From Muribaculaceae bacterium (GTDB taxonomy: Bacteria > Bacteroidota > Bacteroidia > Bacteroidales > Muribaculaceae): a DNA stretch of 15,464 nt. Position numbers and translations under genes: made by a program. The DNA is taken from NCBI GenBank assembly GCA_029056365.1, contig JAIDBM010000068.1:1-15464 (forward strand). Reading direction: 5' to 3'. Below the pieces are notes generated by a model. That model was not told where the DNA came from. It saw only the letters and a program-made list of their open reading frames with translations, and searched no databases. Numbering within the stretch: the first letter of the stretch is position 1; every line of letters begins with the position of its first letter. This document shows, piece after piece, positions 6,988 to 14,040 of the stretch.

Positions 6988-8538
6988 TCAGAATGGAACT
7001 GATTCTCCGGGTGCGGCCGGAGATATGTCGGCAGACCCGCCTGAAAGAGGGTCGTTCTGTGGAATAGGAGCATTGCCGTCGGCAAGCTGTTGGTTTAGTC
7101 TGGAACCCTGCACGGCCATTCCTGAGGCGATATCGGTCGACCAGTTCTCGAATCTTGCGAAAGGCGCCCGGAAACGCATCTGCACATCATCCACCTTTCC
7201 GCTTCGGTGTTTGGCCACAATGAATTCTGCCAGACCGCGTATGTCCTTGCCGCTTGCGTCAGTGTCGGCATGGATGTAATACTCCGGCCGATGTATGAAA
7301 CAAACAATGTCGGCATCCTGTTCGATTGCACCCGACTCTCGAAGGTCGCTCAGCTGAGGCCGCTTGTTATCGCCGCGTGATTCTATGGCACGGCTAAGCT
7401 GAGAAAGAGCTATTATAGGTATGTTCAGTTCTTTGGCAAGCTGTTTTATCGATCGTGAAATCATGCTGACCTCCTGTTCGCGGCTTCCGAACTTCATTCC
7501 GGATGCATTCATGAGCTGAAGGTAGTCGATTATTATCATTTTCACATTATGTTCGCGCACGAGCCGACGGGCCTTCGTACGGAGTTCGAACACCGACAGA
7601 GACGCCGTATCGTCGACATATAGAGGCACTCCGTTGAGCTGCTTTGAACGCGACGACAGTTTTTCCCATTCGAGCGAATCGAGCGCACCGCTCTTTATTT
7701 TGCCGCCTTCAATTTCGCAAACGTTGGAAATCAGACGGTTTACCAGCTGCAGATTACTCATTTCGAGCGAAAAAATTGCAACGGGAATATTGTAGTTCAC
7801 GGCCATGTTCTTGGCCATGGACAGAACGAAAGCGGTTTTTCCCATGGCCGGACGGGCGGCCACAATTATGAGGTCGGAGTTCTGCCATCCTGATGTGAGT
7901 TTGTCGAGTTCGTGAAAACCGGTTTCAAGTCCGCTCAGACCCGATGTCCGGTTCGCGGCAGCCTCGATCTGGCGGAGCGCCTGGTCGACTACGGGGTCGA
8001 TCTGCACAACATCGCGTTTTACATTCCGCTGTGATATTTCAAACAAACGTCCTTCCGCTTCCTGAAGCAGGTCGTCGACATCATTACTCTCGTCAAACGC
8101 CTTGTTCTGTATATTCGAGGCAAAGGCTATAAGCTCGCGGGCCAGATATTTCTGTGCCACAATGCGGGCATGGTATTCCACATTCGCGGCCGAGTTCACC
8201 GCCGTTGACAGGTTGACCACGGCTACTGGCCCTCCTACTTCGTCAAGAGTGCCGTTCAGGCGCAGTTGCTGGGTGACAGACAGTACATCTATCGGGCGCT
8301 GATTTATGCCGAGAGTCTGAATCGCCTCATATATCTTCTGATAATTAGGCTCATAGAAACATTCAGGTTTTAGAATGTCGCAGACTGTTGTGTATGCGTC
8401 TTTTTCAAGCATGAGCGCTCCGAGCACCGCAGCCTCGAATACAGTATCTCTCGGAGCCTTGCGCCCGTCGATGTCACCGATACTCGACGCAGTGGCCATC
8501 CGTGTGGTCCGCTGTGTGTATTTTTGCTGTTCTGCCAT
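6988..8538 (-). CDS. dnaB: Replicative DNA helicase DnaB
   Basis: Hexameric 5'-3' helicase that unwinds DNA at the replication fork and recruits primase. The 516-residue protein has a short polar N-terminal tail (1-30), the helical DnaB N-domain (about 31-135), a linker and a RecA-like C-domain. Walker A is ARPAMGKT at 228-235 and Walker B is MIIIDYLQLM, with Asp338. The conserved SQLSRAIESR and KHRSGKVDDVQMRF segments follow. The last 40 residues are a low-complexity tail rich in Gly, Ala, Pro and Ser. The start MAEQQKYTQR resembles other Bacteroidales DnaB starts. No intein or insertion is present. It lies 48 bases after the murF-alr stop, with its own candidate promoter in the gap. Confidence 0.98.
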   Translation of the reverse strand: MAEQQKYTQRTTRMATASSIGDIDGRKAPRDTVFEAAVLGALMLEKDAYTTVCDILKPECFYEPNYQKIYEAIQTLGINQRPIDVLSVTQQLRLNGTLDEVGGPVAVVNLSTAVNSAANVEYHARIVAQKYLARELIAFASNIQNKAFDESNDVDDLLQEAEGRLFEISQRNVKRDVVQIDPVVDQALRQIEAAANRTSGLSGLETGFHELDKLTSGWQNSDLIIVAARPAMGKTAFVLSMAKNMAVNYNIPVAIFSLEMSNLQLVNRLISNVCEIEGGKIKSGALDSLEWEKLSSRSKQLNGVPLYVDDTASLSVFELRTKARRLVREHNVKMIIIDYLQLMNASGMKFGSREQEVSMISRSIKQLAKELNIPIIALSQLSRAIESRGDNKRPQLSDLRESGAIEQDADIVCFIHRPEYYIHADTDASGKDIRGLAEFIVAKHRSGKVDDVQMRFRAPFARFENWSTDIASGMAVQGSRLNQQLADGNAPIPQNDPLSGGSADISPAAPGESVPF

Positions 8539-8567
8539 TATTTTCTTGTGGATGAGTATATGGAATG

Positions 8568-8575
8568 CAAAGGTA
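8568..8575 (-). promoter_or_regulatory. Bacteroidota -7 element (TACCTTTG) for dnaB
   Basis: On the minus strand TACCTTTG matches TAnnTTTG at all fixed positions and is followed by CA. Transcription would start near 8561, about 20 bases before the dnaB ATG. The expected -33 TTG is not clear at the usual distance. Any -33 region would lie inside the 3' end of the alr coding sequence. Confidence 0.6.
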
Positions 8576-8586
8576 CAAAATTTTGT

Positions 8587-10947
8587 TTATTCACGGAAGT
8601 ATATTCGCCGTACACGCGGACTGACGGATGCCAGTATCTCGTAAGGGATTGTACCCTGGACATCGCTCAGACGCTGTATCGGGGCGGATGGTCCGAATAT
8701 TTCCACCACATCGCCTACGGTGGCACCGGGTGCATCGGTCACATCAATCATACACAGGTCCATGCAGATATTGCCTACAGTGGGGCAAAGTACATCACGT
8801 ACAGAAAATGATGCGTTCCCGCATCCGAAGTGACGGTCGATTCCATCGGCATATCCTATCGGAATTGTAGCTATTAAGGAATCGCGTTTAAGAAGTCCGC
8901 GACGCCCGTAGCCGATTGTAGTGCCTGCCGGCCAGCGGCGCACCGCTATTATTGTAGTGCTGAGCCTGGCCACAGTCTCCAGCTCCGGATTTTCGCCGAG
9001 CGGGTCAATGCCGTACAGTCCTATGCCCAGACGCACCATATCGTAATGGTACTGCGGATATCGGCTTATGCCTGCCGTATTCAGTATGTGCCGTTTGAAC
9101 GGGTAGGGAATCATGGCGGCCATGCGGTCGGTCATGGATTCATAGTTGTGGAGCTGCATCTCGGTGTAATCATTCATGTCCGGGCAGTCGGCGGTTGCCA
9201 GATGAGAGAATACCGAGGCTACACGGAGTGTAGACGAATCGCTCAGATAGCGGCATAATTCCGGCAGTTCGCCATCGATGAATCCGAGTCGGTGCATGCC
9301 GGTGTCGAGCTTAATGTGTATGGGGTATTCGCTGATACCCCGGCGGCGTGCCTCGCTTCGCAGGGTGAAGTATTCTCTCAGAGAAAACACGGTAGGTTCA
9401 AGTCGGCGGTCGAACAATGCGCTGTAATTGTTTGTAATGGGGTTGAGCACAAGAACAGGCATCGTGATTCCGGCCCGGCGGAGTTCAACGCCTTCATCCA
9501 CAACCGCAACCGCCAGATATGAGGCCCGGCAGCTCTGGAGTGTTTTTGCAAGCTCAAGCGCCCCCACACCGTAAGCGCTGGCCTTTACCATGGCTATCAT
9601 GCCTGTGCCCGGAGCGAGCAGACTGCGGTAGTAGTTGAAATTGTGGGCCGCGGCGTCAAGATTAATTTCCATTATCGTGTCGTGTCTGGGCGACTCAAGT
9701 AAATCCTTTATCCGCTCGAAACCGCTTCCCGGAGCACCTTTGATAAGTATCAGTTCCGAATTGAACCTGTCGATGTCGTAGTTGTTGATAAAACTTTCCG
9801 AATCGGCAACGAACTCTTTGGCGATCAGAGGGTCGAATAATTTTCTACGCCCGCTTATCTCCCTGCCGACCCCTATCATACGCGATACTCCGTAGTCGTG
9901 CAGCAGATTGTTGGCCATTGAATACAGTTCATCGATATCCTGGCCGTACCAATGTTGCAGATCGCCGAGAATAACGGTGAGACTGCGTCCGTGAGTGGCA
10001 CGTCTGCGCATATAGTCGAGAGAGTCGCGCAGCGACCGCAGGTCTGATGTGAAGCCATCGAACAGCATCAGGCAGTCGTTCAGACCCTCATGTACATCTA
10101 TACGGGATTTGATTTCACTTACATCACCAAGAAGTTCACCGGCCTGACGACCGTATCCAAGCACTTCAAGAACGGTCCTGGCCAGAGCCATATTGATATT
10201 ATGCGCTGTGTATGGCGTACAGCTCACCGGGTGCAGTGCAGCCTTCGGACACGCGGTCCGCACAATATCCCCGATACCCGGATACCCGGAAGCATCGAAT
10301 ATCACATCCCTGCAGTTTTCGAAAAGCTTCAGTTTTTCATGAATCTTGTCTTCTCGCGAACCGAATCCCTGGTCGTGGGCATCGGTAATCGACGTGAGTA
10401 TGCCCACTTCGGGATGTATGGCTTCCATCGGAGCCTGCATCTGGCCGGGGCCGTCAATACCCACTTCTATAATGCTCTGGTCATGGGCCGAGTCCAGTTC
10501 CCATAGGCTCAGGGCAACCCCGATATGGGAGTTCCAGCTTCTGGGACTCCGTACCGGATTGCCGAGTTTGAGCAACGCCTGATACAGCAGCTCTTTAACC
10601 ACGGTCTTTCCCCGGCTGCCGGTTATGGCTATGGTCACCCCTTTGCACATGTTGTCGTGTCGTGTGGCGCCAAGCTGCATCATGGCTTCCGGAACATCTT
10701 CTGTCACAAACCACAGGTTTTCCGGTGAGGAAGCCGATTCTGCAAGCTCTGCGGGGATTTTTTCCACTATGAAGGCTCTTACGCCTCGGAGATACATGTC
10801 GGCGATGTATTTGTGGCCGTCGCCTGTAGCAGTTCGGACGGCGGCGAATATGGTCTGTGCCGGATTGGTAAGCGCACGGCTGTCGCTGATCATGAACCGG
10901 AGTCGGTTCATGGCGGCAAAAGCCGATTTCACATTGTTGAAAATCAT
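8587..10947 (-). CDS. Bifunctional MurF-like ligase / alanine racemase fusion
   Basis: A 786-residue two-enzyme fusion typical of Bacteroidota. The N-terminal half (about 1-420) is a Mur-ligase of the MurF type, which joins D-Ala-D-Ala to the UDP-MurNAc-tripeptide. It has the substrate motif SDSR (21-24), the ATP loop TGSRGKT (109-115), the central NSHIGVALSLW segment (139-149) and AHDQGF (190-195). The C-terminal half (about 424-786) is a PLP-dependent alanine racemase supplying D-Ala, with PLP lysine Lys455 in MVKASAYG and catalytic Tyr680 in TTIGYG. The first beta strand and helix that usually precede SDSR seem shortened to about 18 unusual residues; an in-frame stop at 10966-10968 rules out a longer start. 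The start overlaps the GSCFA stop by 4 bases (ATGA). Many relatives also have a separate murF in the dcw cluster, so the ligase activity of this half is uncertain. Confidence 0.94.
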   Translation of the reverse strand: MIFNNVKSAFAAMNRLRFMISDSRALTNPAQTIFAAVRTATGDGHKYIADMYLRGVRAFIVEKIPAELAESASSPENLWFVTEDVPEAMMQLGATRHDNMCKGVTIAITGSRGKTVVKELLYQALLKLGNPVRSPRSWNSHIGVALSLWELDSAHDQSIIEVGIDGPGQMQAPMEAIHPEVGILTSITDAHDQGFGSREDKIHEKLKLFENCRDVIFDASGYPGIGDIVRTACPKAALHPVSCTPYTAHNINMALARTVLEVLGYGRQAGELLGDVSEIKSRIDVHEGLNDCLMLFDGFTSDLRSLRDSLDYMRRRATHGRSLTVILGDLQHWYGQDIDELYSMANNLLHDYGVSRMIGVGREISGRRKLFDPLIAKEFVADSESFINNYDIDRFNSELILIKGAPGSGFERIKDLLESPRHDTIMEINLDAAAHNFNYYRSLLAPGTGMIAMVKASAYGVGALELAKTLQSCRASYLAVAVVDEGVELRRAGITMPVLVLNPITNNYSALFDRRLEPTVFSLREYFTLRSEARRRGISEYPIHIKLDTGMHRLGFIDGELPELCRYLSDSSTLRVASVFSHLATADCPDMNDYTEMQLHNYESMTDRMAAMIPYPFKRHILNTAGISRYPQYHYDMVRLGIGLYGIDPLGENPELETVARLSTTIIAVRRWPAGTTIGYGRRGLLKRDSLIATIPIGYADGIDRHFGCGNASFSVRDVLCPTVGNICMDLCMIDVTDAPGATVGDVVEIFGPSAPIQRLSDVQGTIPYEILASVSPRVRRIYFRE

Positions 10948-11792
10948 AGAATGGAACGATGCGCCTCACGAAGGAATGCCGCATGGCGGCGGTTCGCCTC
11001 CGCAAGGGTTTCTGATGAGAAATATGTTTGTGAGAATATATCGTAGATGTAATCCACGGCCATAGACGACGGATGTCTGAGGTCATCGGCATAGAAGCGG
11101 TAGTCTCTCAGGTCGTCGACCAGAATTTCGTATGCGGGAAAATATTCCGCATCCTGAATCAGGTCCAGGGCCAGCAGCAGGGTGGCTTTGCTGAGCTCGT
11201 TGCCATGAAGTCCGTCGGCTCCGTGCCGTATGGGGCTCACGGTCGCTACAAGGTGTTTGCCCATGGCTGTAAGACGGTGAGCCAAAGGAACCCACAGACT
11301 GGTTATCTCGTCCACGTCCATGCGACGGCGTCTGAAAGCCGAAGCGGGGAATTTATGGCAGTTTCCAACGATTCTGCCACAGGCTGCGTGTTCAAAACAC
11401 CATGCAGTGCCAAATGTGACAATTACGGTGGATGCATTCTGTAACTTCTGTGCCGTGTTCCGGCATCCGTTGTTAATGTTTTCCAGAAGCACCTGAGGGT
11501 CATCGCTGCTGTAACGCATCGGAAAGTCAAGCGCATGCCAGCGTCCGCTGTCGTCGAGGGTCAGGTCGGCTTCGGTGTATACATATGAATCGAGCAGCCT
11601 GGAAATAAATGCATGCAGCGAGGCCGGATTGTAAAGCGGCCCCATGGGATTATGGCATACATCAAAGCCGTCGGTCCTGAGGCGCTCGCCGACATTGTCG
11701 CTGAAGCATGATCCGAGCAACACGGTTCCGCCATCGTTGTGCGTGATACGGTGTTTGCTTATCGGCGCTTCTATGGTGGTTCTGAATTTCAT
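10944..11792 (-). CDS. GSCFA domain protein (SGNH-hydrolase-like), function unknown
   Basis: A 282-residue cytoplasmic-looking protein of the GSCFA family (PF08885), named for its N-terminal motif, here GSCFS at 27-31 in LLGSCFSDNVGERL. Other conserved pieces are CHNPMGPLYNP, TFGTAWCFEH, TVSPIRHGADGLHGNELSKA and the C-terminal DLRHPSS (237-243). The early Gly-Ser block and late Asp-x-x-His resemble blocks I and V of the SGNH/GDSL esterase fold, so it may be a hydrolase or acyltransferase. No substrate is known to me. The start is ATG at 11792 (MKFRTTIEAP); a longer frame from 11918 would overlap the upstream gene by 125 bases and adds nothing conserved. It starts after a single base following the lipoprotein stop and overlaps the murF-alr start, so all three are probably coupled. 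Confidence 0.88.
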   Translation of the reverse strand: MKFRTTIEAPISKHRITHNDGGTVLLGSCFSDNVGERLRTDGFDVCHNPMGPLYNPASLHAFISRLLDSYVYTEADLTLDDSGRWHALDFPMRYSSDDPQVLLENINNGCRNTAQKLQNASTVIVTFGTAWCFEHAACGRIVGNCHKFPASAFRRRRMDVDEITSLWVPLAHRLTAMGKHLVATVSPIRHGADGLHGNELSKATLLLALDLIQDAEYFPAYEILVDDLRDYRFYADDLRHPSSMAVDYIYDIFSQTYFSSETLAEANRRHAAFLREAHRSIL

Positions 11793-11793
11793 T

Positions 11794-13779
11794 TTAATAC
11801 ATCTGATAATCGATGGAGAGAACCTGAAATTCCGTGCGCCGGTTGATTTGGTCGGCTGCATCCTGATCTTCAGGCGAAAGTGTAAGAATATAGTCTTCGG
11901 TGAGAGTAACGCCTTCATCGAATTGCGGATACTCCTTGTTTATGCGCCGGGTTACAGTTTTGGGCCTGGATTCGCCGTAGCCCTGCGACTGGAGTCTGTC
12001 GGGTGCGATACCGACCGATATCAGGTAGTCGATGACCGATTTGGCACGTCTCGCCGACAGATCGATGTTATATTCATCGCTGCCTTTGCGGTCGGTGTGC
12101 GATGCCATTTCGATTGTCACGTTCGGATTGTCGCGCAACACTTGCGCCAGTTCATCGAGAGCCTGTTTCGACTCCGGTCGTAGCGATGCTTTGTCAAAAT
12201 CATAGAATATATTGTCTACAACCTGCGGTTTGTGTATCGACGCGAGAATGAAATCAACGCCATATTCGGCGTCTTCTTCAGCGTTGTCGGCCGTGAACTC
12301 CTGACGTGAATTAAGGTATCCTTTCGCACCGGCCAGCATCACATAGCTTACACCGCGTTGCAGCGGAAAAGAGAATGAGCCGTCGTTTCGTGCAATCTGT
12401 TTCTGGTTGCTGCCATCATTGCCCACTATGCGTATCACGGCATTCGGCACAGGTTCATCGTCCTTGTCCACAACCCAGCCGCTTATGTTTATACGCAGGT
12501 CGGGGAGTTCAAACGAGTATATATGGTCATAACCCTTGCCGTCACCACGGTTACTGCTGAAGAATCCGCTTTCGCCCTCGCCGAATGTTATGCCGAAGTC
12601 ATCGCCGGCCGAGTTAATCGGACGCCCCATGTTAACCACGCTCCAGCCTCCCGACCGTGTCAGTTCGGCACGGAAAATATCAAGTCCGCCATACCCGGGA
12701 TGTCCGTCTGAAGCGAAATACAATACGGAATCGGTGCGCACATACGGGAACATCTCATCGCCCGGAGTGTTTATCCATTCCCCGAGGTTTTCAAGCGAAC
12801 CGGCGCGTTCCTTGAGATTTATACGCCAGATATCGCGTCCGCCGCTGCCGCCCGGCATGTCGCTTGTGAAATATAGCCAGTTGCCGTCGGGCGACACCGC
12901 CGGATGTCCGTAGCTCGACAACGTGTCGGCTGTAATCTCGAATTTCACTGGAGCGCTCCATTTGGCATCGCTGCGCTGTGAGGTGTATATTTCCACGCCG
13001 GTGTTTGCGTTCAGTTCACGGCGTGCTTTTGTGAGGTACATAGTCGAGCCGTCGGGCGAAAAGCTTACGATGCCTTCATCGAATTCGCTGTTGAGCTCGC
13101 CTTCCACAGCTTCCGGCCTGTTCCATTCGCCACGCTCGTTTTTCGATGCACGCCATATGTCGCTTTTTTTCATTCCGGTTATCTCGGACTTTCTTGTGCC
13201 GGACACTTTTTCATTTGTAGTGGTGAAGTAAAGCTGGTCGTGCGAGGCATCAAGAAACATGGGCGCGAAATCGGCTCTGCGTGAGTTGAAAAGTTTTGCG
13301 TTTTTCACCACATGCCGAGTTTTGCCATGTTCCTTGTCGGTGGCCATGCGTGCGCCGATGAGTCCGGTTTTGGCTAACTCGTTGTTCGGGTCTGCGGCAA
13401 GATAATCGTTGTAGGCCTTGACAGCCGCAGCATACTTTCCTTCGCCATGAAGACTTCTGGCAAGCCTCAGCGTGGCCAGAGAATCGGTAATTCCATATCT
13501 AATGGCATTCTGATATGCCGCCGATGCCTTGGCGTTCATGTTTATACGCGAATAGCACTGTGCCATCTTGTAGGCGATTTCTCCCCGCAATGGCCTTTCT
13601 TCCGCCTTTTTATATTTATTGTACAGTTTACGATATGTGTTTGCGGCATCGAAATATTCGCCGCGAGCCATCTGTTCATCGGCTGTCGCCATTTTCGGAC
13701 CGCCGCATCCGGTAGCCATTGCCGCCAGAGCGAGCAGGGCCATCGCAGCATACCGGGCCCTTGGAAAGGAGCATTTCAT
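11794..13779 (-). CDS. PorE-like OmpA-family lipoprotein (TPR, PD40 propeller, CRD, OmpA)
   Basis: A 661-residue secreted lipoprotein anchored to the envelope. The lipoprotein signal (1-25) has a basic start, an Ala/Leu-rich core and the lipobox-like MATGC, with Cys25 as the lipidated residue. Domains in order: TPR-like helices (about 31-145); a WD40/PD40-type beta propeller (about 165-426) with repeated SFSPDGSTMYLTK, AVSPDGNWLYFTS and FASDGHPGYGGLDIF blades; a carboxypeptidase-regulatory-like domain (427-515); and a C-terminal OmpA domain (516-661) with the peptidoglycan-binding pair Asp563 and Arg578 in HTDRKG and LSARRA. This order equals that of PorE of the type IX secretion system, but homologues occur in bacteria without that system and no other por gene is here. 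Start: ATG at 13779 beginning the signal peptide; an upstream ATG at 13869 would bury it. Confidence 0.93.
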   Translation of the reverse strand: MKCSFPRARYAAMALLALAAMATGCGGPKMATADEQMARGEYFDAANTYRKLYNKYKKAEERPLRGEIAYKMAQCYSRINMNAKASAAYQNAIRYGITDSLATLRLARSLHGEGKYAAAVKAYNDYLAADPNNELAKTGLIGARMATDKEHGKTRHVVKNAKLFNSRRADFAPMFLDASHDQLYFTTTNEKVSGTRKSEITGMKKSDIWRASKNERGEWNRPEAVEGELNSEFDEGIVSFSPDGSTMYLTKARRELNANTGVEIYTSQRSDAKWSAPVKFEITADTLSSYGHPAVSPDGNWLYFTSDMPGGSGGRDIWRINLKERAGSLENLGEWINTPGDEMFPYVRTDSVLYFASDGHPGYGGLDIFRAELTRSGGWSVVNMGRPINSAGDDFGITFGEGESGFFSSNRGDGKGYDHIYSFELPDLRINISGWVVDKDDEPVPNAVIRIVGNDGSNQKQIARNDGSFSFPLQRGVSYVMLAGAKGYLNSRQEFTADNAEEDAEYGVDFILASIHKPQVVDNIFYDFDKASLRPESKQALDELAQVLRDNPNVTIEMASHTDRKGSDEYNIDLSARRAKSVIDYLISVGIAPDRLQSQGYGESRPKTVTRRINKEYPQFDEGVTLTEDYILTLSPEDQDAADQINRRTEFQVLSIDYQMY

Positions 13780-14040
13780 TATATTATATGAGAATGGAAA
13801 AATCCAGTTAGATATTCTTTTTTTCTTACATAACGAATGCATGCGGCAAATATTGTAGAAAGCACACATGGCGGGAATGCGTCATGGCGGCAGGCAATCG
13901 CCTGCGCCCTGTACAGTGGTGAAATTGTAACAAATTAAATGACGTGAGTAATGCCCATAATTGCGAAATTTTAACTAACTTTGCATAAAATTTCTGAGGA
14001 AATTATTTAACCATCTGATATTCATACATCTAATTGTTTT
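13780..14040. other. Divergent intergenic region between lipoprotein and transporter genes
   Basis: This 261-base AT-rich gap must hold promoters for both directions. The plus-strand -7 element is listed separately. On the minus strand the best look-alike is AATATTTG near 13847-13854, one mismatch from TAnnTTTG, which would give a leader of roughly 60 bases. A 6-bp inverted repeat, GCAGGC-AATC-GCCTGC, lies at 13890-13905 without a T-run. No small gene or RNA was recognised. Confidence 0.5.
13976..13983 (+). promoter_or_regulatory. Bacteroidota -7 element (TAACTTTG) for the YidE-type transporter
   Basis: TAACTTTG fits TAnnTTTG perfectly and is followed by CAT. Transcription would begin near 13990, leaving a leader of about 50 bases. 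A TTG lies at 13961-13963, which is closer than the usual -33 spacing, so the upstream half is uncertain. Confidence 0.55.

Noticed and set aside
11793..11918. Longer N-terminus for the GSCFA protein from 11918
   Set aside because: The extra 42 residues lie inside the OmpA domain coding region of the upstream gene. The family start MKFRTTIEAP is at 11792.
13780..13869. Longer N-terminus for the OmpA-family lipoprotein from 13869
   Set aside because: It would place 30 residues before a clear lipoprotein signal peptide that begins at 13779.
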